Assembly: GCA_029844215.1 (NCBI GenBank)
Contig: CM056736.1
Coordinates: forward strand, 18,909,501-18,973,500
Source of the DNA: Przewalskia tangutica
Taxonomy: Eukaryota; Streptophyta; Magnoliopsida; Solanales; Solanaceae
Reading direction: 5' to 3'
DNA length: 64,000 nt
Shown here: positions 44,851 through 57,221 of the stretch, piece by piece
Position numbering within the stretch: position 1 is the first letter of the stretch
Layout: every line of letters begins with the position of its first letter
The notes under the pieces: generated by a model
The model's database searches: none
The model's input: only the letters and a program-made list of their open reading frames with translations
What the model was told of the DNA's origin: nothing
Position numbers and translations under genes: made by a program

Positions 44851-47800
44851 ATGTCTACCTCAAAGAACATGTTTCATCCTGCCCTTACAGTATCCAATAT
44901 CAAGAACCACATCCATATCATTCTTGAGATGGGAAATGTCCAATACGCGATGTGGGTGGAATTATTTAAAGATCATGCACGCTCACATCAACTCATTCAT
45001 CACATCATCCCCGCAGAAGCCGGCAAAGAGAAGGTGTCTACCGCTGATGATGACCATATGTTATGGAGGACTCTTGGTGCTACAGTTCTCCAGTGAATTT
45101 ATTCCACTATCTCTATGGACCTATTAAAGATGATTATTGAACCCGAAGCCACGACGATGGAATATTGGAATAGGGTGTGTGATATATTCCAAGATAACAA
45201 AAAAATTGTGTCGTCACTCTTGAGCAGGAATTTTCTCATGTCAATAAGGAGGATTTTCCGAATGTCTCAACCTATTGTAAAAGGCTAAAAGGAATTAGCA
45301 TATCAACTCAAGAACGTTGGTGCGTCCGTCACCAATGATCATCTTGTTCTTCATATGGTTGCAGGCCTATCCGATGCCTATTATGGCGTTGGGACACTCC
45401 TTATCAAAGTAATATGTTCCCACCGTTCTACCAAAACCGTGCCATTCTAACATAAGAAGAGGTCGACTTTGCTAAAAAGGCGGCTACCAGAGCAAATTTT
45501 GTCATAATGATGTCCACATCTGATAAACCTCACTCATTCTCGGATAATTCTAGCCAAAACCATACCAACGGTGGCGGCCAAAAGGGTCAAAATTGGAAAA
45601 ATAAAGCAAGAATCGCGGCGGCGGTGGTCATGGCGGTAGCAGCAATAGCGGATGTGGTGGCAATGGACAAGCTGGGCTGCAGCACCACTGGGCGCAGCCT
45701 TGGCCCAATGCACAGTGGTTGTGGGGATGGGGTTGTGGCCCACTCCGTCTTTCCTTATTTTCCCCTGAATTGGGCTAGGCCCAATTACGCACAGCAGCAG
45801 TCAACCGCCCAGCAGAATCGGACTAGGCCCTAGAAGCATGCTGGCTTGCTTGGGCCTTGGCCTCATCAGGCCTTCGCTACTGCGGGCCCAACTTTTGTTC
45901 CGACACCTATGATTATTGAGGTCGCGATGCATACACTTAGATTAAATCCCCCAAACACAAATTGGTACTTGGATACCGGTGCCACTTCTCATATGACGTC
46001 TGTGTCAGGTAATCTCTCGTCTTATTTCAATTTGTGCAAAACAATTTGGCAGAATTGTTGGTAATGATAATTCAATTCCAGTTCGTGGTTATGGTACACA
46101 AATTTGTGTCATCCACATTCACCTCTCGTCTTGAAAAATGTCCTTCATGCCCCTCACTTAAATAAAAATTTATTGTTTATCCGAAAATTCACTACTGATA
46201 ATTGAGTTTCTGTTAACTTTGACCCTTTTAGATTTTCTATGAAGGATTTCAAGACGAGGATACCTCTAATGAGATGTAATAATCAGGGAAAGCTTTATTC
46301 AATCGCCACCACCACCATTTCCACGAGTCAGGCCACACCTTCAACATTTGTCGCTTTTGCTCCTTCTTTGTGGCATACACATTTGGGTCATCTAGTGTCG
46401 TATATTATTTCTTCTATTCAAAAGAATAATTTTATTGATTGTAAGCGTACGCGTAGTACTCATATTTTTCCTTTTTGTCCTGTATAGAAATATGTTAGAT
46501 TACCGTTTGTAGCATCTACTTATAAACTCAAGTACGTCGATGTCTTTTGAAATTATTCATAGTAATTTATAGACATGTCCTGTTTTGAGTTTTTTGGGTC
46601 AGTGTTATTATGTTTTATTTTTGGATGATTATTTTATTTTTTTGTGGACGTTCCTTTGTCTAAAAGTCTCAAGTTTTTTCCATATTCTTAAAATTTAGAG
46701 CTTTCATCTGTACCCAATTTGAATGAGAAATTAAAAATATTCAATCTGATAATGGGCCATTTCGGAAATTTTGTGACACTCATGACATATCTTTTTTATT
46801 TTCGATTTCCAGTTGATTGCCTCAACCTATCGATTGAGTGAGTTGGAGAAGAAAGTCTTAGAAGGCTACGACTCTATAAGTTTCATGTCCTCATACGTCC
46901 TCACAAAATGGGAAGGCCGAAAGAAAATTTGTACCATTAATAATATTGTTCGAACCTTACTAGCTCAGGCTTCATTACTCCATCTTTTTGGCATCATGCG
47001 TTACAAATGACTACTTATCTTCTTAACATACTCCCTATAAAAGGTTTAGCATATCGATCACCCCTAAAAATTCTTTAAAATAAGGATCCCACGTATTCTC
47101 TCATCTTAGGGTGTTTGGGTGTTTGTGTTATCCGCTTTTCTCGCCTACTACAATTAACAAATTACAAGTCAGTTCTACCACTTGTGTATTTTTTTTGGGT
47201 TATCCGTTTAATCATCGTGATTACAAATGTTTTGATTTATCTTCTAATAAACTTATAATTAGTCGCTATGTTATTTTTTATGAAACCCAATTTCCGTTTG
47301 CTAATTGTATAGCCTCGTGTCTCGTTCATATAATTTTTTGGATGATGGTCCATCTCCGTACATCATCCATCAGTGGGCCCAAAAATCTCGTAATTTGAAT
47401 CACAAGATGCCCACCGCTCACGCCCATATAATCTGTGATCGGGTCCAGATCTAGCTTTAGATTCTCGGTCTGGCCCAATAGTTTTTGGCCTAAGCTCTTA
47501 TTTGCCTCCAATGTTTCGGCCAGCAGGCCCACTGTCTGCTGGTCCCACCTTCACCAGCCCAATTTCATCGCCTCCTAGCCTATTCTATTTTCCCAATCAC
47601 ATTCTATTAAATCAACCAGCAAGCTCACTACCTGCTGGCCAGTCCCGAGAACCATCCTAGTTCATTTTTATTCTGAGTCAAGGGCCTGTTACTCACAGTA
47701 AATGTGATATTTTTAAACATAAATGACATTTTAATCTCAATTCTAATATCACTAGATCACCCCTACCACGTAACCCAGTGTCTGCCTTTTATTACCCCAA

Positions 47801-49265
47801 TTGGAAAATGTACATGGATAATGAATATAATGCTCTTATTGAAAATAAGACGTGAGAGTTGGTGCCTCGTCCGCCTGGTGTCAATATTATTCATTTTATG
47901 TGGATTTTTACTCATAAAGAAAATTCTGACGGTTCTTTTAAAAGGCATAAGGTCCGTCTTGTAGGTGATGGTAAAACTCAGCAGGTTGGCGTGGATTGTG
48001 GAGAGAAATTTAGTCCGGTGGTCAAATCGGTAACCAGCTGCACTATTCTCAGTCTGGCTCTCTCAAAATCATGGTCTATTCATCAACTGGATGTGAAAAA
48101 TGCTTTCTTACACGGTGATATCAATGAGACAGTATACATGCACCAACCTTGGGTTTCAGGGACCCCGATCATCCTACTCATGTCCGTTTGCTCAAGAAGT
48201 CCTTGTATGGGCTTAAGTAGGTTCCATGGGCTTGGTATAAGAGGCTTGCATATTATGTGTCTACGATTGGATTTTTCACAACCGGTCTGATCATTCTCTG
48301 TTCATCTATCGCCTTGGTACTTCTCTAGCATACATTCTATTATATGCGGATGCTATTATATTGAGTGCCTCTTCTGATAATATGTGCAAGTCTATCATGT
48401 ACCTTCTCAGTTCGGAATTTGGAATTTGCTATGAAAGTCTTGAGACCCTTGAGTTATTTTTTGGCTATATTTGTCACCCGTTATGTAGGTGGTCTATTTT
48501 TATCATAGAAGAAGTATGCGGCAGAGATTATTGAGAGAGATGACATGTCATCGTGTAAGTCCTCTTCTACTCCGGTTGATACCAAACCGAAGTTGAGTGC
48601 TAATTCTAGCACGCCATATGAGGATCACACCCACTATCGTAGTCTTGTAGGGGCTCTTCAGTATCTTACTTTCACGAGGCCCAATATTACTTATGCAGTG
48701 CATCGAATGTGTTTATTTATGCATGATCCGAGGAATGAGCACAGGCATGCACTCAAACTCATCATACAATACATACAAGGCACACTTGATTATGACTTGC
48801 ATTTATATCATCCATCTTCTGTCTCTACTCTCGTGTCTTATACAAATGTTGATTGAGGTGGATGTCTAGATACCAGACGTCTGACATCTGGTTATTGTAT
48901 GTTTATTGGTGACTTGATCTCTTGGTCCGCAAAACGTCAGGCTACTCTATCTCGGTCCAGTGTGGAGGCCGAGTTTCGAGGGGTAGCCAATATAGTGTAT
49001 GAGTCATGTTGGCTACGTAATCTTCTATTTGAGCTACACTTTCCTATTCAGAAAGCTACATTGGTCTACTGTGGTAATTTTAGTGCAGTCTATCTCTCTG
49101 GAAAATATGGTCCAACATCAGCGCACTAACATATCGAGATGGATATTCACTTTGTTCGCAAAAATGTAGCTCGTGGACAAGTACGTGTCTTGCATGTCCT
49201 TTCACGATACCAAATTGCGGTCTCCCCTTAGTATTGTTTATAGATTTTAGGGATAGTCTCAGCAT
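44851..49265 (+). pseudogene. copia gag-pol, plus strand, heavily decayed
   Basis: Gag begins at 44,851 (MSTSKNMFHPALTVSNIK...) and continues with helical segments to about 45,480, followed by a glycine-rich stretch. Protease is at about 45,960 (NTNWYLDTGATSHMTS, canonical DTGA). The integrase histidine motif is LWHTHLGHL near 46,370; core remnants TLLAQASLLH and VFGCLCYPLFSP follow to about 47,300. RT is at 47,859-48,290 (IHQLDVKNAFLHGDINETVYM). RNase H is at 48,545-49,190 (RSLVGALQYLTFTRPNITYA, LISWSAKRQATLSRSSVEAEF). Numerous stops and frameshifts break every domain, so this is an old copy. Confidence 0.88.
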
Positions 49266-49281
49266 ACGGCACCGCCCGCTA

Positions 49282-49528
49282 TGATTGCGGAGGTGTGAAA
49301 GACGATATACACTGCTGCAATCGTGTATATCACTTTGTATAGTTGTCCATATTTTACCATAGTTGTAGAATTCTTTGTATTAATTATAATTATGGTATTA
49401 GTCTTGTATTAGAAAAAACTATTAGAATTATAGTAGGAAAATGTAGAGTTATTTTTCATATTTAGATATTGTATATTTGTATATACACCTCTCTATTAAT
49501 GAAAAGAATCAAGAGATTATTTCTTTCA
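49282..49528 (+). repeat. PPT and 3' LTR of plus-strand copia element
   Basis: A short purine tract (GCGGAGG) precedes the LTR TGTGAAAGACG (49,294) that ends TTATTTCTTTCA (49,528), 235 bp. The 5' partner lacks its first part. Confidence 0.82.
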
Positions 49529-49720
49529 ATTGGGTTATAGTGGGATGAATAATATTTGATTTCTCCACTATTAATCAGAGGTCTCGGGTTCGAATACTGA
49601 TGTGGAAAATACCATGTTAGGTGGCACTTTCCTCTTAAATGAACCTTACGCCGCAAATCTGAATAGAGGCCCAATATGAATATTGTACACTATGTAAAAA
49701 AATAAAATAAATAAATAAAT
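49529..49720 (+). mobile_element. tRNA-derived SINE, plus strand
   Basis: The sequence has AGAGGTCTCGGGTTCGAATA (B box region), GTGGAAAATACCATGTTAGG, CTTACGCCGCAAATCTGAAT and a final AAATAAATAAATAAAT tail. This order is that of plant tRNA-derived SINEs of the TS/Au type, from memory. It lies directly after the copia LTR, so the two insertions touch. Confidence 0.65.
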
Positions 49721-50033
49721 AAAAAGAAGAAAAACTTCATATCATTGCTCTAATCAATACTTGGACATTATTATTAGTATTCAATATTAACAAATTTAAT
49801 TAAAACACCATCCGATCGGTTAATATTATATATAATTAAGCTAAAATATTTTTCACTTCACAACCAAAGATCAAAAATTAAATTTTAGATGATTATTTTA
49901 TAAAATTTAACCTATTATATAAAATAAATTCCGTAATCAATTTGGTTCCTCAATTTTACCACTAAATTAAGTTTCATTAGTCTGATTATATAATCTTTTT
50001 AAGGAATTATGATCCTGATCTCAGTCAATTTCA
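49721..50033. other. AT-rich spacer
   Basis: No gene, repeat or element could be recognised here. Confidence 0.5.
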
Positions 50034-50205
50034 TTTTTTTCATTCGATTATTGATATTCGTATTGGAGTCCGACTAAATTCGAATTGCATGTTGTCGACT
50101 CATTTGGGGGGCAACGCTCCCAATAGGATCTTCTCCATTCCCGGGGCTCGAACTGATTAAGGATGGAGGGACCAACTATTCCATCACAACTTATATCAGT
50201 AACTA
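50034..50205 (-). mobile_element. tRNA-derived SINE, minus strand
   Basis: On the minus strand: GGAATAGTTGGTCCCTCC, AATCAGTTCGAGCCCCGG (B box GTTCGAGCC), TCCTATTGGGAGCGTTGCCC, and TTTAGTCGGACTCCAATACG. It belongs to the same general SINE group as 49,529-49,720 but is diverged and opposite in strand. Confidence 0.65.
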
Positions 50206-50892
50206 TTGATTGAGTGCTTTCTGAAATTGGTAATTGAAGAAGTCTGAAAAAACATAAGAATGGGAAAAAGAGAGGAAAAGGAAAATATGATGAATATAAG
50301 TGGTGGCTTTCTATTCGGGTGAAAGGAATCTCAATGGAGTTAGTCTTCAAAGGGAAGACAAGGTGTTGCCGCTCTATTTTGATTAAAATAAAAACTTTTG
50401 AATTATGACTTCCTCACACAATATATGAAGAATTCAGGAACATTATTAATTTACACCGTATGTCTATAGTTTTTTAACGGCGGCTATTGTCTATAGTTTT
50501 TTACCGGCGGCTTTTCTATGAGTTGTCTATATATGTATACATTAGTACATTTGGAGTAACAAAATTTATACGATAAATTAGTGGCGAAATTAAGATTTTT
50601 TTATTAAAGTGATTCAAAAATATAAAGAAGTAAATATTAGAAGAAGTCAAGAGAATTCAACGCCTACAATATATACTTCAGAAATGATTTAACCTCATAT
50701 ATATATGTATTATAATTTTCCGACCAAGAGGGTTCGAAAGAACCCTTTCCGACACCATAGCTCTGCCCATGCGATAGACCCAATGTTATATTATGCGGAG
50801 TTTTAAGGTGCAAACCAAATACTACAGAATGTGGCATATTAGATAAAAAAAATACTTCTTTGCTTTGAGTGTTTACATAAATCTACAAATAT
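50206..50892. other. AT-rich spacer with a 28-bp duplication
   Basis: Mostly unrecognised. A direct duplication of GTCTATAGTTTTTTA-CGGCGGC lies at about 50,462-50,515. No coding region is supported. Confidence 0.55.
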
Positions 50893-51312
50893 GATTTTGA
50901 TGTTGAATGAGTCAGAAAGAAGTGGCTGAAATGAATTAAAGCTTAGGAAAGTTGTATTCATAGCTTGCACTGTAGTACTAAGACGTTAGAGTCAGTTAAC
51001 TACTCATTTATTGAGAGTTACACTTTAGTCCTTTATGTTTTAAATTCAAGTTATCTTATTTACACATTTAGTCCATTATTTACTCAGGTGTCCCCTTCTC
51101 GTCCTTGTCAGATTCTGTTAAGAATCAGTACGATCCTTATCCTTTTGTCTAGCAACAGTCCGACTCATCTAGAATTTTGGGAGTAATATATGCTCCATCA
51201 TTCAGATGTTTTCTATGAATAAAAGTACACCATAATCATATTTAGCTTAATTTTAGATTTCTTCTTCATTTTCTTTATTTTTGAGTTACTATTTTATTCC
51301 TTCTGCAACATT

Positions 51313-51324
51313 TGATATCAGAGC
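51313..51324 (+). other. primer binding site of chromovirus, tRNA-Met type
   Basis: TGATATCAGAGC stands three bases after the 5' LTR, one change from the initiator-Met PBS. Confidence 0.85.
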
Positions 51325-51338
51325 ATTTTTCTTGAGCT

Positions 51339-51960
51339 ATGTGGGCGGTACAAATGTATACGAATTTGAATAAGCTTAAATCTATGTTCGAGAGAATGAC
51401 AGTGAAGATAGCTAACTTCACTGTCAGACAAGGTCAGTTGGAAAATCAACATGAAAAGTTTTGTGAAGAATTAAAGGAATACGTGATGGGGTTAGAAGGT
51501 ATGACAAGGAAAAGACTGATGAAGCTTATAATGGGGGATGTGAGATTTACACCCTTTCTGGAAATATAATGGCTTGGGCTCAAAATATTTTAGGAGGTCT
51601 GCCTAAATTCTCACAAACTGGTTATGCTATGGGGTTTGGTGCAAATCCATCACTTCCAGCTGGCCAAACATCAGTAGGAGCACATGGGGTTTGGTGCAAA
51701 TCCATCATTTCCATCAAGGAGAAAATGTGAGATTTTTAGTCATGCTTTAAATGGTGTTCCTGACTTTCACACATTGAGTGTGGTTGGTACAGTGAGTACA
51801 TACCCTTGAACATATTGATAGATCCTGGAAGCATTCATAATTTCATAGATGAAGAGTTAGCTAAGCAGATTGGCTTGGATATTCAATCAGCGAAGCCTCA
51901 ATCGATTAATGTAGTAGATGGGGTGACAGACAAGCTGATAAAGTATGCAAGGATCTCACT
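51339..51960 (+). pseudogene. chromovirus gag and protease remnants
   Basis: The Gag start region (MWAVQMYTNLNKLKSMFERM) is helical and charged; the rest of Gag is reduced. The protease core LIDPGSIHNFIDEELAKQIG is near 51,820-51,890, with DPGS at the active site, followed by a stop near 51,965. Most of gag between about 51,570 and 51,780 cannot be followed. Confidence 0.72.
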
Positions 51961-52379
51961 TGGATGATGCAAGGGGTCACTTTTGTGGATAGTTTCTTAT
52001 TGTTACCACTAAGATCATGGGAAGTGATCCTAGGGGTGCAATGATTACTACCATTAGGTGACATTCAGATGAATTTCCAAAAGCTTACTATGGGATTTAT
52101 GTACAAAGGTCATAAGGTGGATTTTAAGGGTATGAAAGAGGAGACAATGTTGGTGAGTGCTAAAAATTTGAGAAATATGGCACAAAATGGTGGACAACTA
52201 TTTATGACAGGATACTACCACCTGATGAACGTTATAGTGATGAAATGGAAACAGTTCTTCCACAAATACAGTCTCTTACTAATGAATTTCAACTGCTCTT
52301 TGGGGATCCAAAGTAATAACCACCCTCTAGAGCTACATTTGATTATAGAATTCCTTTGCAGAATCCAGTAAGTGTAATA

Positions 52380-55040
52380 TCCTATAAATATTCTTTTAGA
52401 CATAAGGATATTATTGAACAGTTGGTACAAGAAATGCTTGACCAAGGAATCATTCAGCCTTGCATTCCTTATGCATTACGAGTGGTACTAGTAGGAAAGA
52501 AAGATGGGTCTTAGAGACTATGTGTTGATTATAAAGCTTTCAACAAGTTGACAATTAAAGATAAATTTCAATTCCAATCATTGAGGAGTTGTTAGATGAA
52601 CTTGGAGGCTCACATATCTTTACTAAATTGGATTTGAGGTCATGATATCATAAAATTAGGATGGGCAATGATGGCATCCAGAAGATAGCTTTCAAAACTT
52701 ACTCAAGACACTATCAGTATTTGGTGATGCCATTTGGCTTCACTAATGCACCATCCATCTTTCAAGGCCTCATGAACCATGTGTTCAAATATCACCTTAG
52801 GAAATTCATCCTAGTGTTCTTTGATGACATATTGATATACATCAAGAGCTTGGAAAAACATCAGGAACATCTAAGAATCACTTTAACTTGCTGATTCAAC
52901 ACAAGTTATTAGTGAGGAAGGCAAAATTCTCTTTTGGTGCTACAAAAGTGGAATACATGGGCCATATTATCTCTACAAAATGTGTGGCAACTTATCCAAA
53001 AAAGATTACGACTTTACAAGATTGACCAATTCCAACTTTTGTGAAGGAATTAAGGGGTTCTTGGGATTGGTAGGTTATTACAGAAGGTTTATTAGAGGAT
53101 ATATTATGATTAGTAAGCCTCTAACTGGCCTATTGAAGAAGGAGAGGTTCATATGGAGTGAGAAGACAACTACAACCTTCAATCAATTGAAAAATGCTTT
53201 GATCAGTGCACCATTTTGAGCTTACCAAACTACTCTCAACAATTTGTAGTTGAAACTGATGTTTGTGATATAGGAGTTGGAGTACAATAGGACATGCTCT
53301 AGCTTATCTTAGCAAGGGATTATCACCAAGGCACCAAGGTTTATCAGTTTATGATAAAGAATTGCTAGCATTAGTACTAGCAGTTACCAAGTGGACACAT
53401 TATTTACTAGGCAGGAGTTTTATGGTGAGGACAAATCAGTAGGCCCTTAAGTTCTTGTTGGATCAAAAGTTGCATACAGAAGCACAGATAAAATGGATAG
53501 CCAAGTTGATGCAGTTTGATTTTGTGATATAATACAAGAAGGGAAAATAAAACAAGACAGATGACTCATTATCAAGGCTATCAACTGCTGATTTATTCTT
53601 AATCTTTGTTATTCCTGTAGATACTACATTATTTCATAGGATTCAATCAAGTTGAAACACTGATCCTAATATGATAGATCTCATTGTCAAAATTCAGGAT
53701 CTGGAAGAGAACTTGAAAGGGTTCGCTTACATTAATGATCAATTAAGGAGATATGAAAGGTTGTTGGTAGGTAATGATCATTAACTCAAACAAGACATAC
53801 TGCAACTATGGCATAACAATCTTTATGGAGGTCATTATGGTATGGAGAACACCTACATAAGGGTGTCAACTTTATTCTACGGGAAGAAGTCGAGAGAATA
53901 TATCAATAGTTACATTAGAAATTGCTCAATATGTCAGAGGAGCAAACATGATGCATCTGCTTCACAAGGATTGCTTCAACCATTAGCAATTCTTGATACC
54001 ATCTGGTCCAGTATCAGCATGGATTTCATTGATTGCCTGCCTAAGTCAAAAGGAAAAATTACTATTCTGGTAATTTTGGACAGATTGACTAAGAGCGGGC
54101 ATTTCACAACTCTTAGTCATCCATATACCGCTGCATCAATGGCTCAGGTTTTCTTGAATCGGGTGTATAAATTGCATGGAATGCATGAGTTATGAGTGAT
54201 AGGGACCCTATTTTCATAAGTAAGTTTTAGCAAAAGCTTTTCTCAATACATGGGGTCACACTTAGTACTTCTACAACATATCACCCTCAATCAGATGGGC
54301 AAACTGAAGTGTTGAATAGGACATTGGAGACTTATCTCAAGTGTTATTGTTCAGACAATTAATTAGATTGGTCTTTGTTTTTGCCCTTAGCAAAATGGTG
54401 GTATAATACCACTTTCCATTCTGCCATTCAAATCACCCTATATGAGATTTTGTATGACCAACCACCTCCAATTCACCTTCCCTGTATGACTGGAGATGCA
54501 ACATATGAATAAGTAGACAAAAGTTTGGTGGAAAGGGGGTTCAAGTCTCAATTGCTTAAGTTCCATCTACAGAGGGAACAACAAATGATGTAATCTTTGG
54601 CTAACAAAGGCAGACGTGACATGCAACTTCAGACAGGAGATTGGACTTATCTCAAAATTCAGTCTTATAGACAGCTCACTCTCTCTAGTCAGGCCTTTAA
54701 CAAGTTGCCATCTAAGTTTTATAGACCATATCAAAAGGTAAGGCCAGTGGCATACAAGTTTGCTTCTTCCTCATCATGTTGTCATTCATCCCACATTTCA
54801 TGTATCTCAGTTGCAATTGTATCATGAAGTACCAGAAAACATCATCCACCATCCAGTAATGGATTTGGCTAGTCCTTATTATGTTGAAGCACATGCTATA
54901 TTGGAAATAAGGATGATAAAAAGGGAAACAAAGTTGTGGGGCAAATTCTTGTCCATTGGAAGGACATGCCTCAGGAGCAATCTTCATGGGAAGACTATCA
55001 TGTTTTGAAGATCCGATTTCCAACTTTCTTCCTTGAGGAC
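52380..55040 (+). pseudogene. chromovirus RT, RNase H, integrase, chromodomain
   Basis: RT begins near 52,430 (VVLVGKKDGS, then a stop) and includes VMPFGFTNAPSIFQGLMN and the catalytic FFDDILIYI (about 52,817-52,840). The connection FLGLVGYYRRFIRGY follows at about 53,050. RNase H (53,220-53,600) is broken. Integrase shows the zinc part with CSICQRSKH (about 53,920), the core MDFIDCLPKSKG, and STTYHPQSDGQTEVLNRTLE in the third part. The chromodomain, near 54,900-55,015 in a shifted frame, reads ILVHWKDMPQEQSSWED, the characteristic chromovirus pattern that targets integration to heterochromatin. Confidence 0.9.
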
Positions 55041-55492
55041 AATAAAAATTTTAAGGATGGAGAAATGATGCAGCACAAGTTATGAAGAAGTGGCTGAAAT
55101 AAATTAAAGCTTAGGGGAATTGCACTCATAGCTTGCGCAGTAGTACTAAATCGTTAGAGTCAGTTAACTGCTCATTTATTGAGAGTTACACTTTAGGCCT
55201 TTATATTTTAAATTCCAAATTATCTTATTTACGCATTTAGTCCAGTATTTACTCAGATGTCCCCTTCTCGTCTTTGTCAGATTCTGTTAAGAATCAGTAT
55301 GAGCCTTATCCTTTTGTCTAAAAATAGTATGATTCATCTAGGGGTTTGAGAGTAATATATATGGTAATGTTCCAGCATTAAACTATTTTCTATGAATCAA
55401 AATATACCCTAGCTGTATTTAGCTTAATTTTAGCTTTCTTCTTCATTTTCTCTGTTTTTGAGTTAATGTTTTATTCATTCTGCAATAGATTT

Positions 55493-56040
55493 TCACTAAA
55501 TTAATCTAGTAATTAATATGTATTCTCACATTAATTTATCACTTAAATATGATAAATGAATATATATAATTTAAACACCAGATATACTTAAATTTTTACC
55601 ATTATTCATCTCTCAAAAGTCAACATGTCTTTTTTTATATATGAATTTAAGTTATATGCTTGTTAGTGTAATAGATATTTAATAGGAATAGTTACTCTAC
55701 TTCAAATTATTATAACATATTACTTATTATTTATTAAAATTACCAATTAACTAACTTGATTGTATAGATATTTTTCACATTATTACTGCACAATAAACTT
55801 TTTTTTTGTTTTTTTTTTTAAATTGCCATTTCTAAGTACCAAACTAAAGTTCAAGTATTGTCTACGAATTGTTCACCTCCCAGATCCAACTACACCTAAT
55901 TCTTCAATTGCCGTAATTCTCCTCCCAGATCCAACTAAACCCACACTTGTGGAGTCTCTTCCCCTATTTCACCCAAATCCTTTCCACAAATGCATTATCT
56001 TTTCTGCTAATTACAACAAAATATTTGTCTCTCAGATCAA
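55493..56040 (+). promoter_or_regulatory. upstream region and 5' UTR of the PIR-like gene
   Basis: AT-rich up to about 55,850, with poly-T tracts, then a pyrimidine-rich leader up to the ATG at 56,041. The leader contains a direct repeat of CTCCCAGATCCAACTA (about 55,877 and 55,922). No TATA box is clear. The chromovirus LTR lies immediately upstream, so the original promoter is at most about 0.55 kb long unless it extends through the LTR. Confidence 0.5.
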
Positions 56041-56916
56041 ATGGCTGTTCCGATTGAAGAAGCCATAGCTGCACTATCCACATTCTCTTTAGAGGTAAAT
56101 ACCACTGTTATTAGTAAACATTTTTTTTCTTAATTGATGAATTTGTTCCTTATAGGATGATCAACCAGAAGTACAAGGCCCAGGGTTTTGGGTTTCAGCT
56201 GAAGGAGGTGCCACTATTAGTCCTATCGGTAACACATTATTTTTTATCTTTCTTTTATGTCTTCCTTTTTTCCCATTCATTGAGAATGTCAGTTTTTGGT
56301 GTTCCTTTCTGGTTGTAAGCATAAGTAAATTTGCCTTCAATATTGTTTACAAGTGTAATCTTTTTTCTCATTTATTTCGATTGTATTATATTGTTAGTCT
56401 TATTATTATTTCTGGAATTTTTGGCTTTTGTAGAGAATCATGTTTTGATGTAGTTGCTATACTTTTGGTATACCTCTTGTGTATGGGAATTTTTCTTCCT
56501 ATTGTTAATAATACTACATATTTACCTTATCAAAAGAAAAATCTGGAATTTCAAGCGAATCCTTGTGAATGTTCCTTGTAGGTCTACCTTTATGGAATTA
56601 TAGCCCACCTATGAAATCAATTGCCTCAAGTATTATCTTTTAAAAAGTGTTCTTTTTACTATTTTTAACGTTTCAAAATGTTTTTTGGCAGAGTACAGTG
56701 ATGTGGCTGCATATAGGCTGTCTTTATCGGAAGACACCAAAGCTATTAACCAGCTGGTATGTGTTAGGAAAATGTACCAGTTTTCTGCTACTGAAATTGC
56801 ATTACTTTTCCTAGATGTAAGGCTGAAGTTGTTTGCAGAACACACTTATACAAGAGGGGAAGGAAATGGGTTCCGTGCTCTACACATATAGAAGTTGTGT
56901 CAAAGCGCTTCCTCAG
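56041..56916 (+). CDS. PIR: SCAR/WAVE complex subunit PIR/SRA1 (PIROGI), exons 1-4
   Basis: This is the N-terminal coding part of plant PIR (SRA1/CYFIP), a large subunit of the SCAR/WAVE complex that relays Rac/ROP signals to Arp2/3 actin nucleation in trichomes and pavement cells. Exon 1 is 56,041-56,094 (MAVPIEEAIAALSTFSLE), exon 2 is 56,156-56,228 (DDQPEVQGPGFWVSAEGG...), exon 3 is 56,692-56,756 (EYSDVAAYRLSLSEDTKAIN...), and exon 4 is 56,839-56,916 (NTLIQEGKEMGSVLYTYRSC...KALPQ). All introns have GT...AG ends and the phases join without a shift or stop. The full family protein is about 1,280 residues, so over 90% lies beyond the window. Intact splice sites and conserved residues argue for a functional gene, but a 5' fragment cannot be excluded. 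Confidence 0.9.
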
Positions 56917-57221
56917 GTTAGTAAAGAATTTCAGCTTCTAAGAGGAAAGGTTTTGATTTCTTAATGAGATAAGGTCTTACATTAATCAGATCTTCTACTT
57001 TGCTTATAAGCTCTTTGTTTTTGTTTGGTTGGTGAAAATGATGATAATATGTGGTGGTCGTTTATAGTTTATTTCAGAATATTGCTATATATTAGATATT
57101 TGTGGCACTTTTTTGAGAGCAGAAACAATAAACAACCTCAATTCATGCTTTAAAGTTTAGCAAGAACAAAGAGCATAACCTTGTTAATCAAACCGACTAG
57201 TAAAATTTCTTCATAACTGCG

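Larger units (their letters stand above)
50898..55487 (+). mobile_element. Ty3/gypsy chromovirus, complete but decayed
   Basis: LTRs of 413 bp (50,898-51,310) and 422 bp (55,066-55,487) and a perfect 5-bp duplication GATTT (50,893-50,897; 55,488-55,492) define the insertion. A tRNA-Met PBS and a PPT (TAAGGATGGAGAAA) are in place. Pol order is PR-RT-RH-IN with a chromodomain at the end, which assigns it to chromoviruses. All domains carry stops or frameshifts. It ends about 550 bases upstream of the PIR-like start codon and may affect that promoter. Confidence 0.93.

Noticed and set aside
45507..45833. Gly/Ala-rich ORF as a separate gene
   Set aside because: It is the glycine-rich linker of copia gag before the protease, read in a shifted frame.
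56041..56916. PIR exons as a processed retrocopy
   Set aside because: Introns with GT...AG borders are present in the correct phase, so it was not made from spliced mRNA.
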